NCBI GenBank assembly: GCA_904419285.1
Contig: CAJFQZ010000015.1
Span: forward strand, 1 to 64,000
Direction of reading: 5' to 3'
DNA from: Lachnospiraceae bacterium UBA1818
GTDB lineage: Bacteria; Bacillota; Clostridia; Lachnospirales; Lachnospiraceae
Length of the DNA: 64,000 nucleotides
The translations under genes and the position numbers were made by a program. This document shows, piece by piece, positions 16,457 through 24,906 of this stretch (within the stretch, counting starts at the first letter, position 1; every line of letters starts with the position of its first letter). A model generated the notes under the pieces. The model worked only from the letters and a program-made list of their open reading frames with translations, searched no databases and was not told where the DNA came from.

Positions 16457-17397
16457 TGTTACATATACTTCTGTTTATTTTGAAAATTGTAGGAATCCTT
16501 CTGCTTGCGGTCTTCTGTCTTTTTATCCTTGCAGCCGCGGTATTCATCTTGGATCCGGTCAGGTATCGTCTGGAGGGCTCTGCGGAAGAATGGGCGGATA
16601 CGATCCGCGGAAGCTGCAGATTTCACTGGCTGTTTCATCTGATCCGCGGAGAGGCGGTATTTGAGAAGGGCGAGCTGAAGTGGAGGATACGGGTCGCATG
16701 GAAGAAGTTCGAAAGCCATGCGGATCCTGAGGAGAAAGCACCAGCTTCTGAAAGAGAGGCAAGCTCTTTCCATCCAGAACAGGAGGCGCGCGGAACAGAG
16801 AATAATGTTCCGGAGAAAGAGGAGCGTGTTCGGGAAATAGACAGCGGTTCTGATCCGGAGAAGTCTTCTCCTAGAATAGTGAATAAGGAAACCGTATCTG
16901 AACCGGAAGACCGGCAGGACGCCGGGAAGGAAGAAAAAGAAGAAGATACGCTGTATCAGAAACTCTGCGATAAGATCGGGCGGATACGGGACACGTTCCG
17001 GAGATTCTGTAATAAGATGAAGGCGCTTATGAGAAGAAAGGAACGGCTGAGTGCGTTCCTTTCCAATGAGACGCACAAGAATGCTTTTCGAAAGGTCCTT
17101 TCGGAGTTCAGGCGTTTTCTGAGATATCTGCATCCGAAGCGTCTGAAGGCGGAGCTGGAATTCGGCTTTGAGGATCCGGCACTCACCGGATATACACTTG
17201 CGTGGCTCAGCCTGATCTATCCGGCAGTGGGAGAATCTGTGGAGATCCGGCCTGATTTTCATCACAGGACCCTGAGGGGAAATCTGTTTGCAGAGGGCAG
17301 GATCCGTATCGTGTATGCCTTGATCCCGGCCTGGAATCTGGTCCGGGATAAGAATGTAAGGACAACGTTCCGGCGTATCCGGAAACTGATGTCATAG
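16456..17397 (+). CDS. DUF2953 domain-containing membrane-anchored protein (YtfI-like)
   Basis: A 313-residue protein with one N-terminal hydrophobic helix (about residues 4-33), a strongly acidic and basic low-complexity middle (about 95-170), and a C-terminal DUF2953 domain containing GFEDPALTGYTLAW near residue 237. DUF2953 genes lie directly upstream of gerW/ytfJ in Bacillus (ytfI-ytfJ), and the same order is seen here, which suggests a sporulation-related role. The molecular function is unknown. Confidence 0.8.
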   Translation: MLHILLFILKIVGILLLAVFCLFILAAAVFILDPVRYRLEGSAEEWADTIRGSCRFHWLFHLIRGEAVFEKGELKWRIRVAWKKFESHADPEEKAPASEREASSFHPEQEARGTENNVPEKEERVREIDSGSDPEKSSPRIVNKETVSEPEDRQDAGKEEKEEDTLYQKLCDKIGRIRDTFRRFCNKMKALMRRKERLSAFLSNETHKNAFRKVLSEFRRFLRYLHPKRLKAELEFGFEDPALTGYTLAWLSLIYPAVGESVEIRPDFHHRTLRGNLFAEGRIRIVYALIPAWNLVRDKNVRTTFRRIRKLMS

Positions 17398-17423
17398 AAA
17401 GTCATAAGAGGAGGAAATGAACA

Positions 17424-17825
17424 ATGGCAGAGGAAAACAATTTTAAATCGACGGTAAAGGCACTCTTTGAAGGGATGGACAGTGTCGTGTCGTCAAAGAC
17501 AGTCGTGGGAGATGCGATCCATATCAACGGAACGATCATACTTCCTCTTGTGGATGTATCCTTTGGAATCGGAGCAGGCTCCTTCCTTGCGGATAAAAAG
17601 GAAAAGGGGATGGGAGGAATGGGAGGAAGGATATCTCCCAGCGCGGTGATCGTGATCCAGGACGGAAGAACGAAGCTTGTTAATATCAAGAATCAGGATA
17701 CGATCACGAAGATCCTGGATATGATCCCGGATGTGGTAGACCGATTCACCTCGGAGAAGGAAGAGAAGATGACGGAAAAGGACGTGATGGATATTCTTGA
17801 TTCTGAGGAAGAGACAAAGGAATAA
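17424..17825 (+). CDS. gerW: GerW family sporulation protein (YtfJ)
   Basis: A 133-residue YtfJ/GerW family protein, linked in Bacillus to spore germination (L-alanine response). The core motif VVGDAIHINGTIILPLVDVS is at about residues 27-46. It is followed by the Gly-rich GIGAGSF and GMGGMGGRISP, and by SAVIVIQDG. The C-terminus is acidic. AGAGGAGG lies eight bases upstream of ATG 17424. It follows the DUF2953 gene by 26 bp. It supports the view that the organism forms spores. Confidence 0.9.
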   Translation: MAEENNFKSTVKALFEGMDSVVSSKTVVGDAIHINGTIILPLVDVSFGIGAGSFLADKKEKGMGGMGGRISPSAVIVIQDGRTKLVNIKNQDTITKILDMIPDVVDRFTSEKEEKMTEKDVMDILDSEEETKE

Positions 17826-17877
17826 TATCCGGAAAAAAGTCATAGAATAGGATAACAGATTTTTCGGAAGTGACGGA

Positions 17878-18015
17878 ATGAAAAGAGTACTTGGATTCGC
17901 GCTGTTCTGGATGGCGCTCGGAATGTTTCTCATGATGCTGCTTCCGAATCTTGTATGCGGTGTGATCCTGACAGTGCTTTTTCTGATCATAGGATACCGC
18001 CTGTTCTGCTGCTAA
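17878..18015 (+). CDS. Small hydrophobic protein, 45 aa
   Basis: A short open frame of 45 codons encodes MKRVLGFALFWMALGM, a central hydrophobic span with one Leu-Pro-Asn break, and the ending GYRLFCC. It could form two short membrane helices or a hairpin. Ribosome-binding support is modest (CGGAAG, eight bases upstream). It starts 52 bp after gerW and ends before a terminator pair, so it is placed as the last gene of a sporulation-associated unit. Function unknown; it may be a sporulation membrane peptide, but this is a guess from context. Confidence 0.5.
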   Translation: MKRVLGFALFWMALGMFLMMLLPNLVCGVILTVLFLIIGYRLFCC

Positions 18016-18022
18016 AACGGAG

Positions 18023-18096
18023 CCTGCAGGAAAGTACAGCAACTTGCCTGCAGGATAAAAAAATAAAGAGACAGTTTAAAACTGCCTCTTTATTTT
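18023..18096. terminator. Tandem hairpins ending gerW unit (+) and rpmB (-)
   Basis: Hairpin 1 has 13-nt arms 18023-18035/18042-18054 (core CCTGCAGG, one mismatch). Hairpin 2 has 17-nt arms beginning AAATAAAGAGACAGTTT (18061-18077/18079-18095), followed by TTTTCATT on plus and TTTTTTTA on minus. The single mismatch in hairpin 2 is A-C on the plus strand but a permitted G-U pair in minus-strand RNA, so it suits rpmB termination best. Confidence 0.8.
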
Positions 18097-18124
18097 CATT
18101 CCAATACTGTATGTCCGAATCTTC

Positions 18125-18310
18125 TTATGCGCGCTCTACGCGTCCTGATTTTAAGCAGGATGTACATACATACATTTTCTTGGATCCGCCTTCTGTCTTA
18201 ACTCTGACGGACTTCACATTTGATTTCCACATTTTTGGTGTTTTTCTATGAGAGTGGCTTACATTGTTACCAAAATGAGCACCCTTATCACAAATAGCAC
18301 ATTTAGCCAT
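18125..18310 (-). CDS. rpmB: 50S ribosomal protein L28 (zinc-ribbon form)
   Basis: A 61-residue bL28 beginning MAKCAICDKGAHFGNNVSHS. Two CxxC pairs (CAIC at residues 4-7 and CTSC near 49-52) mark the C+ zinc-binding form. The start is the ATG at 18310 rather than an in-frame codon at 18352, because TAGGAGGTG lies just upstream. rpmB divergent from asp23-fakA-recG matches the Firmicute rpmB-yloU-yloV-recG neighbourhood, though it is inverted here. Confidence 0.96.
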   Translation of the reverse strand: MAKCAICDKGAHFGNNVSHSHRKTPKMWKSNVKSVRVKTEGGSKKMYVCTSCLKSGRVERA

Positions 18311-18361
18311 GACTGCACCTCCTAACCATCTGGACTGGTCATATAGACTCATAACAATGAT

Positions 18362-18390
18362 ATTCTAGCAGAAAGATTTTCTTATTGCAA
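18362..18390 (-). promoter_or_regulatory. Sigma-A type promoter of rpmB
   Basis: On the minus strand TTGCAA (18390-18385) and TAGAAT (18367-18362) are 17 bp apart, about 50 bp upstream of the rpmB ATG. It is back-to-back with the asp23 promoter. Confidence 0.72.
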
Positions 18391-18417
18391 GTATTTTTTA
18401 AAAAAACTGAATCTATA

Positions 18418-18446
18418 TTGTAAAAACTACAAACTAATAGTATAAT
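18418..18446 (+). promoter_or_regulatory. Sigma-A type promoter of asp23-fakA-recG
   Basis: TTGTAA (18418-18423) and TATAAT (18441-18446) are separated by 17 bp, 51 bp upstream of the asp23 start. Confidence 0.78.
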
Positions 18447-18497
18447 AAGCATGTTATTTATGGCAGAATCCATTAATAGAACTGGAGGTAATACAGG

Positions 18498-18857
18498 ATG
18501 AAGGGAAGTATGAGCACAGATCTTGGAATCATAACAGTCAACCCTGAAGTAATCGCCAAATATGCCGGATCGGTCGCGGTTGAGTGTTTCGGAATCGTAG
18601 GCATGGCGGCAGTCAGCATGAAGGACGGGCTGGTGCGTCTCCTGAAGAGAGACAGTCTTACGCACGGGATCCAGGTCGAGATTTCAGACGAGAATGCTCT
18701 TACCTTAAACTTTCACGTCATTGTCTCATACGGGGTAAATATTCTTTCGGTTTCCGACAACCTTATGAACAATGTCAAATATAAGGTGGAAGAATTTACC
18801 GGTATGACGGTAGATAAAATAAACGTCTTCGTAGAAGGTGTTAGAGTGATAGATTAA
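18498..18857 (+). CDS. Asp23/Gls24 family protein (YloU)
   Basis: A 119-residue Asp23/Gls24 (DUF322) protein of the YloU type. The conserved segments are LGIITVNPEVIAKYAGSVAVE (split here at residues 9-29), FGIVGMAAVSM near 34, VIVSYGVNILSV near 77 and VDKINVFVEGVRV at the end. YloU is always next to YloV/FakA; the pair is thought to serve membrane lipid or envelope homeostasis. ATG 18498 has TGGAGG ten bases upstream; ATG 18510 (MSTDLGI) is a possible alternative. Confidence 0.9.
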   Translation: MKGSMSTDLGIITVNPEVIAKYAGSVAVECFGIVGMAAVSMKDGLVRLLKRDSLTHGIQVEISDENALTLNFHVIVSYGVNILSVSDNLMNNVKYKVEEFTGMTVDKINVFVEGVRVID

Positions 18858-18870
18858 GGAGGATCTTGTC

Positions 18871-20547
18871 GTGGCTGTGAAAACGATAAATACGGAGATG
18901 CTTCAGAAGATGTTCCTTGCCGGAGCGGCGAATCTGGAAGCAAAAAAAGAATACATTAATGAGCTGAATGTATTTCCCGTGCCTGACGGAGATACGGGGA
19001 CAAATATGACACTGACGATCATGTCGGCGGCAAAAGAAGTAAACGCGCTGGAGAAACCTGACATGGCGTCCATCGCAAAGGCGATCTCTTCCGGATCCCT
19101 GCGGGGCGCGAGAGGCAATTCGGGCGTTATCCTCTCCCAGCTTCTCCGCGGATTTACGAAGGAAATACGCGAGTATGAAGAGATTGATGCCGCGGTGCTG
19201 GCCAGGGCATGCGAACGTGCGACTGCGACGGCATACAAGGCTGTCATGAAGCCGAAGGAGGGCACGATCCTGACTGTGGCTAAGGGCGCTGCCCAGAAGG
19301 CCCAGGAGATGGCAGAGACGACGGAGGATCTTGAAGTTTTTCTCTCCGAGGTGATCAAATATGCTGAGGAAGTCCTTGCGCAGACACCGGAGATGCTTCC
19401 GGTGCTGAAAGAGGCAGGTGTCGTGGATTCCGGCGGACAGGGACTGGTGGAGGTGCTCCACGGTGCATTTGACGCTTTCCAGGGCAAAGAAGTGGATTAT
19501 ACTGCGATCGAAGCAGGACCGGCTGTGAAGATGGTCAAGCCGGGAGAACAGGCAGAGACAGATATCAAGTTCGGATACTGCACTGAATTTATCATCATGA
19601 CAGAGAAGCAGTTCAGTGAGAAGGACGAGGAAGAGTTCAAGGCATATCTGGAATCTATTGGTGATTCGATCGTGTGCGTGGCAGACGAAGACGTGGTGAA
19701 AGTCCATGTACACACGAATGATCCGGGACTCGCGATACAGAAGGCGTTGACATACGGACAGCTCTCCCGCATAAAGATCGACAACATGCGGGAAGAACAT
19801 CAGGAGAAGCTGATCAAAGACGCAGAGAAGGCTGCTGCGGCGCAGGCGGAGGCGGCTGCTGCAAAAGAAAAGAAAAAAGAACCGAGAAAGCAGGTTGGAT
19901 TTATCGCGGTCTCGATCGGTGACGGTATGAATGAGATCTTCCGCGAGCTCGGCGTTGACTATATCATTGAAGGCGGGCAGACGATGAATCCGAGCACAGA
20001 TGATATGCTCACTGCGATCGACAATGTGAATGCAGATCATATCTTCATTCTTCCGAATAATAAAAATATTATCCTTGCCGCAAATCAGGCACGGTCTCTG
20101 ACAAAGGACAAGGATATCCTTGTTGTTCCGACAAAGACGGTACCTCAGGGAATCACTGCGGTGATCAATTATATGCCGGAAGCGGATGTGGATACGAATT
20201 TTGAGACCATGCAGGAAGGAATCAAAAATGTTAAGACCGGTCAGGTGACTTACGCTGTACGTGATACCAAGATCGACGATAAAGTGATCCACGAGGGCGA
20301 TATCATGGGAATCGGCGACCAGGGCATCCTTTCAGTGGGACAATCTGTGGAGGAGACGACAAAATCGATGCTCAGCCAGATGGTGGATGAAGACACGGAA
20401 CTGATCAGTATCTATTACGGACAGGACGTGCTGGCTGAAGATGCGGAAAGACTTGCGGAGACAATCGGAGAAAAGTATCCGGATGCGGATGTGGATCTTC
20501 ATTCCGGAGGTCAGCCGATTTATTATTATGTTGTTTCCGTGGAATAA
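18871..20547 (+). CDS. fakA: DAK2 domain fatty acid kinase subunit FakA (YloV)
   Basis: A 558-residue FakA/YloV homologue. The N-terminal DhaL-type ATP-binding domain (about residues 1-200) has NVFPVPDGDTGTNM near residue 33 and LRGARGNSGVILSQ near 72. The C-terminal EDD-like region contains VVDSGGQGLVE near residue 187 and GFIAVSIGDG. FakA phosphorylates fatty acids that are held by a separate FakB protein; no fakB is in the window. A coiled, Ala/Glu-rich linker (about 308-332) separates the halves. GTG 18871 follows TAAGGAGGATC. Confidence 0.92.
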   Translation: MAVKTINTEMLQKMFLAGAANLEAKKEYINELNVFPVPDGDTGTNMTLTIMSAAKEVNALEKPDMASIAKAISSGSLRGARGNSGVILSQLLRGFTKEIREYEEIDAAVLARACERATATAYKAVMKPKEGTILTVAKGAAQKAQEMAETTEDLEVFLSEVIKYAEEVLAQTPEMLPVLKEAGVVDSGGQGLVEVLHGAFDAFQGKEVDYTAIEAGPAVKMVKPGEQAETDIKFGYCTEFIIMTEKQFSEKDEEEFKAYLESIGDSIVCVADEDVVKVHVHTNDPGLAIQKALTYGQLSRIKIDNMREEHQEKLIKDAEKAAAAQAEAAAAKEKKKEPRKQVGFIAVSIGDGMNEIFRELGVDYIIEGGQTMNPSTDDMLTAIDNVNADHIFILPNNKNIILAANQARSLTKDKDILVVPTKTVPQGITAVINYMPEADVDTNFETMQEGIKNVKTGQVTYAVRDTKIDDKVIHEGDIMGIGDQGILSVGQSVEETTKSMLSQMVDEDTELISIYYGQDVLAEDAERLAETIGEKYPDADVDLHSGGQPIYYYVVSVE

Positions 20548-20574
20548 GACGGAAAAGCACAGTTTGATGAAAGC

Positions 20575-20609
20575 GGGACATTCTTCCCTCGGGAGGAGTG
20601 TCCCTTTTT
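20575..20609 (+). terminator. Intrinsic terminator between fakA and recG
   Basis: A 14-bp stem starting GGGACA (20575) and closing TGTCCC (20599-20604), with two G-U pairs, is followed by TTTTTAA. It lies 28 bp after the fakA stop and 32 bp before recG, so recG may rely on read-through. Confidence 0.8.
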
Positions 20610-20640
20610 AACATAAATCAAAAGCTTCAGGGAGAAAATT

Positions 20641-22701
20641 ATGAACAGAAACTCAAAGATCAGTGAGCTGAAAGGAATCGGTGAAAAGACAGAAAAGCTT
20701 TTTGAAAAGGTCGGCGTGCGCACTGTGGGAGATCTGATCCGTTACTATCCGAGGACATATGAGATATTCGAGGATCCGGTCTCCATCGGAGAGATATGTG
20801 AAGGAAAGATCTGTACGGTAACAGGCGTAGTGTTCGGAAGAATCCAGGTGTCCGGCAGCCGGAACATGCAGGTGACCACGCTACACCTGAAGGATCTGAC
20901 CGGCACGCTCAAAGTGATCTGGTTCAGAATGCCTTTTCTTCGGAATACTCTCGACCGCGGAGGAACGGTCACGCTCCGCGGAAGAGTGGTCCGCAGAAGG
21001 GACGGGCTCGTCATGGAGCATCCGGAGATCTATTATCCTTCTTCAAAATATGAGGAGAAGAGAAATACAATGCAGCCGGTCTACGGACTGACCGCGGGAC
21101 TTACGAACAATACGGTCGTAAAGGCGGTGCGTCAGGCGCTCGACTGCGCAGGAGACCGTCAGGATATCCTTCCGGAGAGCCTTGCCAGAAAATACAGTTT
21201 CATGCCCTATGATGAGGCGGTGCGGAAAATGCATTTCCCGGGGAATAAGGGAGAATTTGCCGCTGCAAGAGAGCGCTTTGTTTTTGAGGAATTCCTTGTG
21301 TTCGTGCTGTCTCTCAGGAGACTGCGGGATGAGGAGAGCCGGGCGGTAAACCGATTCGTGTTCCGGGACCAGCCGCGGATCGAAAAGTTCCTGGAAGATC
21401 TTCCGTACAGCCTCACTGCCGCGCAGCGGAAAGTGTGGGGAGAGATCAAGGCAGATATGCAGAGCGGCCATGTGATGTCAAGGCTTGTCCAGGGAGATGT
21501 AGGATCCGGAAAGACGCTCGTCGCATTCCTCGCGCTGCTCCTGGCAGGTCTGAACGGATATCAGGGCGCCCTGATGGCGCCCACGGAAGTCCTTGCAAGA
21601 CAGCATTATGAGAACATATCCGGCATGCTGGAGGGATACGGGATTCCGCTGAAGGCGGGGCTTTTGACCGGTTCTATGACTGCCAGACAGAAAAAAGATA
21701 CTTACGCGGAGATCGAACAGGGAAAGGTGTCGATCATCATCGGCACCCATGCCCTGATCCAGGATAAAGTGAACTATCGGGACCTGGCTCTGGTGGTCAC
21801 TGATGAGCAGCACAGATTCGGCGTAAAGCAGAGAGAGTCGCTTGCGGGAAAAGGGGATACACCTCATATCCTGGTGATGAGTGCGACGCCGATCCCAAGG
21901 ACACTGGCGATCATCCTGTACGGTGATCTTGACATTTCCGTGATCGACGAGATGCCGAAAAACCGGCTCCCGATCAAGAACTGCGTAGTTGATACAGGAT
22001 ACAGGGAGACCGCGTACCGTTTTATGAAAAAGCAGGTGGCGGAGGGACGGCAGTGTTACGTCATCTGTCCGATGGTGGAAGAGAGCGAAAGTCTGGAAGC
22101 TGAAAATGTCATGGACTATTCCCATATGCTCTCTGAAGAGATGGGGAATGATATCTGTGTCGCGTGTCTTCACGGCAGGATGAAGCAGCAGGAAAAGGAC
22201 AGGATCATGGAGGCGTTCGGACGAAACGAAATACAGATACTTGTGTCTACAACGGTGATCGAGGTCGGCATTGACGTGCCTAATGCAGCGGTCATCATGA
22301 TCGAAAATGCGGAGCGATTCGGCCTCGCGCAGCTCCATCAGCTGCGGGGGCGCGTGGGAAGAGGGAAATATCAGTCCTATTGTATCTTTATGACCGCTTC
22401 AAAATCAGCCGAGACGAAAGAGCGGCTTGACATCCTGAACCATTCCAATGACGGATTCTTTATCGCCGGTGAGGATCTGAAACTGAGAGGCCCGGGAGAT
22501 CTTTTCGGGATCCGCCAGAGCGGAATTCTTGATTTTAAAGTCGGCGATGTGTTTCAGGACGCAAAGATCCTGCAGAACGCCAGTGAGGATGCGGGGAGGA
22601 TCCTGGAAGATGATCCCGAGCTGAACGCTCCGGAGAATGCAGGGCTGCGCCATTATATCGACAGAAAGATCAGCGAGATCATGCTGGAGACGACGCTGTA
22701 A
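20641..22701 (+). CDS. recG: ATP-dependent DNA helicase RecG
   Basis: A 686-residue RecG that remodels stalled forks and Holliday junctions. The N-terminal wedge OB fold is at about residues 50-150. The superfamily-2 helicase core has Walker A GDVGSGKT at about 285, motif II as DEQH near 389 and motif III MSATPIPRTLA near 419. Motif V/VI regions are VSTTVIEVGIDVPNA and QLRGRVGRGK near 545-585. AGGGAG lies eight bases upstream of the ATG. The order yloU-yloV-recG is shared with Bacillus-type genomes. Confidence 0.96.
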   Translation: MNRNSKISELKGIGEKTEKLFEKVGVRTVGDLIRYYPRTYEIFEDPVSIGEICEGKICTVTGVVFGRIQVSGSRNMQVTTLHLKDLTGTLKVIWFRMPFLRNTLDRGGTVTLRGRVVRRRDGLVMEHPEIYYPSSKYEEKRNTMQPVYGLTAGLTNNTVVKAVRQALDCAGDRQDILPESLARKYSFMPYDEAVRKMHFPGNKGEFAAARERFVFEEFLVFVLSLRRLRDEESRAVNRFVFRDQPRIEKFLEDLPYSLTAAQRKVWGEIKADMQSGHVMSRLVQGDVGSGKTLVAFLALLLAGLNGYQGALMAPTEVLARQHYENISGMLEGYGIPLKAGLLTGSMTARQKKDTYAEIEQGKVSIIIGTHALIQDKVNYRDLALVVTDEQHRFGVKQRESLAGKGDTPHILVMSATPIPRTLAIILYGDLDISVIDEMPKNRLPIKNCVVDTGYRETAYRFMKKQVAEGRQCYVICPMVEESESLEAENVMDYSHMLSEEMGNDICVACLHGRMKQQEKDRIMEAFGRNEIQILVSTTVIEVGIDVPNAAVIMIENAERFGLAQLHQLRGRVGRGKYQSYCIFMTASKSAETKERLDILNHSNDGFFIAGEDLKLRGPGDLFGIRQSGILDFKVGDVFQDAKILQNASEDAGRILEDDPELNAPENAGLRHYIDRKISEIMLETTL

Positions 22702-22757
22702 ACAGCTGTTTCGGATAAGCGGAAAAGGAAAGGGTCATTAACTGTTACGAATTTCCA

Positions 22758-22786
22758 GTTTAAAAGATCAAATCCTCCACATACTA
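22758..22786 (+). promoter_or_regulatory. Candidate sigma-F/sigma-G promoter of the SASP gene
   Basis: CATACTA (22780-22786) matches the -10 consensus of forespore sigma factors exactly. GTTTA (22758-22762), 17 bp upstream, is an imperfect -35. It lies 155 bp upstream of a SASP gene, which is normally sigma-G controlled. The call is inference from these motifs. Confidence 0.45.
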
Positions 22787-22790
22787 TGGG

Positions 22791-22884
22791 TGTAACATAA
22801 AGAACCGAACAGCAGATGTATGATAACCGGCTGCACCAGAAAGTCAGCAGATTACATACAGATGCAGCCGGTTTGAATGTTACA
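22791..22884 (+). repeat. Nested inverted repeats in the SASP leader
   Basis: Outer perfect 8-bp arms TGTAACAT (22791-22798) and ATGTTACA (22877-22884) enclose inner perfect 11-bp arms AACCGGCTGCA (22825-22835) and TGCAGCCGGTT (22863-22873). The element ends 57 bp before the SASP start and has no T-run behind it, so it is not an ordinary terminator. Confidence 0.75.
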
Positions 22885-22940
22885 TGACAAACGAAAGTAA
22901 CTTCCAAAAAGTTACTAAAATGCAAAAGGAGGAAATGATC

Positions 22941-23147
22941 ATGGCAAGTCGTTCATCTAACAGAGCAGCAGTGCCTGAGGCAAAGAGCGCTCTGGACAAA
23001 TTCAAGTATGAGGTGGCAAATGAGCTCGGAGTACCGTTATCTGACGGCTACAACGGAGACCTTACCTCCAAACAGAACGGATCTGTGGGCGGATATATGG
23101 TCAAGAAAATGATCGAACAGCAGGAAAAACAGATGGCAGGCAAATAA
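22941..23147 (+). CDS. Alpha/beta-type small acid-soluble spore protein
   Basis: A 68-residue SASP that coats and protects spore DNA. The conserved helix-1 region KYEVANELGVPL carries the GPR protease site type (cleavage after Glu), and helix-2 has GSVGGYMVKKMIE. The start is ATG 22941 (MASRSSNRAAVPEA) with AAAGGAGGAAATG immediately upstream; longer in-frame starts at 22884 are not typical of SASPs. It has its own candidate forespore promoter and terminator. Confidence 0.93.
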   Translation: MASRSSNRAAVPEAKSALDKFKYEVANELGVPLSDGYNGDLTSKQNGSVGGYMVKKMIEQQEKQMAGK

Positions 23148-23189
23148 GCAGTCTGCGGCTGAAGAGAAACTGCTTCGTCCGAAAAGGGG

Positions 23190-23223
23190 AAAAGCACTCG
23201 GGATTGACCTGAGTGCTTTTTTC
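23190..23223 (+). terminator. Intrinsic terminator of the SASP gene
   Basis: A 13-bp stem AAAAGCACTCGGG/CCTGAGTGCTTTT (23190-23202/23208-23220, one G-U) is followed by TTTTTT in total. Confidence 0.88.
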
Positions 23224-23232
23224 TGCTAAAAT
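23204..23232 (+). promoter_or_regulatory. Sigma-A type promoter of rsmD-coaD, inside the SASP terminator
   Basis: TTGACC (23204-23209) and TAAAAT (23227-23232) are separated by 17 bp. The -35 lies in the loop and right arm of the SASP terminator hairpin. The rsmD ATG is 33 bp after the -10. Confidence 0.7.
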
Positions 23233-23264
23233 TCAGCATAGTTATAGAAAAGAGGTGCTGCTTT

Positions 23265-23834
23265 ATGAGAGTGATCGCTGGAAGTGCGAAAAGGCTGCCT
23301 TTAAAGACGATCGAAGGCATGGACACAAGACCGACTACAGACAGGATCAAAGAGACGCTGTTCAATATGATAGCTCCCGGCATGTATGACTGTATCTTTC
23401 TCGATCTTTTCAGCGGGAGCGGCGGCATCGGGATCGAGGCGCTGAGCCGGGGTGCCCGCGAGGCTGTTTTTGTGGAGAATAGTCCGCGAGCGATGGCGGT
23501 GATCAAGGAAAACCTGAAGTTTACCAGGCTGGAGCAGAAGGCTGTCACGATGACGCGGGACGTGATGAACGCTCTGTATCAGCTGGAGGGGGAGAAGGTA
23601 TTCGATTACATTTTTATGGATCCTCCTTATGACAGAGGGCTGGAGCGGAAGGTTCTGGAGTATCTGGCTGATTCTGCACTTGTGTATGAGGATACGGTCA
23701 TCATCGTGGAGGCGTCGAAGAATACGGATTTTTCCTATGCTGACGGACTCGGCTTCAGTATTATAAAAGAGAAGGTCTATAAGACGAATAAGCATGTTTT
23801 TTTAGAAAAAGCAGGAAAGGAAGAAATATGTTGA
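23265..23834 (+). CDS. rsmD: 16S rRNA (guanine(966)-N(2))-methyltransferase RsmD
   Basis: A 189-residue Rossmann-fold methyltransferase for G966 of 16S rRNA. The N-terminus [15 protein letters not shown] and [15 protein letters not shown] are hallmarks of RsmD. The SAM site is [18 protein letters not shown] near residue 45, and the catalytic motif DPPY lies near residue 120. rsmD-coaD-ylbJ matches the Bacillus ylbH-ylbI-ylbJ order. AGAGGTG precedes ATG 23265. It overlaps coaD by 7 bp. Confidence 0.94.
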   Translation: MRVIAGSAKRLPLKTIEGMDTRPTTDRIKETLFNMIAPGMYDCIFLDLFSGSGGIGIEALSRGAREAVFVENSPRAMAVIKENLKFTRLEQKAVTMTRDVMNALYQLEGEKVFDYIFMDPPYDRGLERKVLEYLADSALVYEDTVIIVEASKNTDFSYADGLGFSIIKEKVYKTNKHVFLEKAGKEEIC

Positions 23835-24319
23835 GAGGAGTCTATCCGGGAAGCTTCGACCCGGTTACATACGGACATTATGATATCATCGTGAGGTCCT
23901 GCAAAATCGTGGATGAATTAATTGTCGGGGTATTGAACAATAAGGCAAAAATGCCGTTGTTTTCTGTTGAAGAACGTGTTAAAATGTTAAAGGAAGTGAC
24001 GAAAGATCTGACAAACGTAAAGATCGTGCCTTTTGACGGGCTCCTGGTTGATTTCGCTTCAAGAATGGATGCGGATATCGTTATCAGGGGACTGCGTGCG
24101 ATCACAGATTTTGAGTATGAACTGCAGATGTCACAGACAAATCATAAGCTGGCTCCGAACGTGGAGACCATGTTTCTGACAACAAGTATTGAATATTCCT
24201 ATCTGAGTTCTACAACGGTAAGAGAGATCGCTGCTTTTGGGGGAGATTTATCACAGTTTGTGCCGGAAGCAGTGGCGGAAGAACTTAAGAAAAAGATGAA
24301 TACAAAAAGGAGAGTGTAA
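23828..24319 (+). CDS. coaD: Phosphopantetheine adenylyltransferase CoaD
   Basis: A 163-residue nucleotidyltransferase for the fourth step of coenzyme A synthesis. It has the family start [19 protein letters not shown] with the T/HxGH-type motif, the substrate segment [15 protein letters not shown] near 88, and the C-terminal [13 protein letters not shown]. Length is standard. It overlaps rsmD and is followed two bases later by the coiled-coil gene, all on one transcript. Confidence 0.96.
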   Translation: MLRGVYPGSFDPVTYGHYDIIVRSCKIVDELIVGVLNNKAKMPLFSVEERVKMLKEVTKDLTNVKIVPFDGLLVDFASRMDADIVIRGLRAITDFEYELQMSQTNHKLAPNVETMFLTTSIEYSYLSSTTVREIAAFGGDLSQFVPEAVAEELKKKMNTKRRV

Positions 24320-24321
24320 GA

Positions 24322-24906
24322 ATGAGCAGCCGTATTGAGCAGATTATTGAAGAGATCGAGGAATATATCGACAGGGATTGTAAGTTCCAGCCGCTTTCCA
24401 CGACAAAGATCATTGTGAATAAGGAGCATCTGGATGAACTGCTTAGAGAGCTCCGTATGAAGACACCGGACGAGATCAAGCGTTATCAGAAGATCATTGC
24501 CAACAGAGATGCGATCCTTGCGGATGCGAAGGCAAAGGCTGACGCGATGATCGAGGAAGCGCAGGTGCAGACAACAGAACTTGTCAGCGAGCATGAGATC
24601 ATGCAGCAGGCATATGCACAGGCGAATGAGATCGTGACTCAGGCAACAGCACAGGCGCAGGAGATCATTGACAATGCTACGTCGGATGCCAATGCGATCC
24701 GCATCGGTGCGATCCAGTATACGGATGACCTGCTTGCCAATGCGGAGAGCATCATCGGTCATACACTTGACAGTTATACTACAAAGTATGACGGGCTGAT
24801 CAATTCTCTGCAGGAGTGCTATGATACGGTGCGTTCCAACAGAGCTGAGCTTGATATCCCGGACGAGGATGACGACGGATATCATTCCCAGGACAGCAGC
24901 AATTAG
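24322..24906 (+). CDS. Coiled-coil protein resembling ATP synthase stalk (V-type subunit H-like)
   Basis: A 194-residue, mostly helical protein. From about residue 60 to 165 it is rich in Ala, Gln, Glu and Ile with repeated heptad-like blocks (AKAKADAMIEEAQ, ANEIVTQATAQAQEII). The C-terminus is acidic (PDEDDDGYHSQ). Related clostridial proteins are annotated as ATPase or V-type H+-ATPase subunit H because of the coiled coil, but no ATP synthase genes are nearby and this name may be misleading. DivIVA-like scaffolding is another possibility. AGGAGAGTG lies upstream of ATG 24322. Confidence 0.7.
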   Translation: MSSRIEQIIEEIEEYIDRDCKFQPLSTTKIIVNKEHLDELLRELRMKTPDEIKRYQKIIANRDAILADAKAKADAMIEEAQVQTTELVSEHEIMQQAYAQANEIVTQATAQAQEIIDNATSDANAIRIGAIQYTDDLLANAESIIGHTLDSYTTKYDGLINSLQECYDTVRSNRAELDIPDEDDDGYHSQDSSN

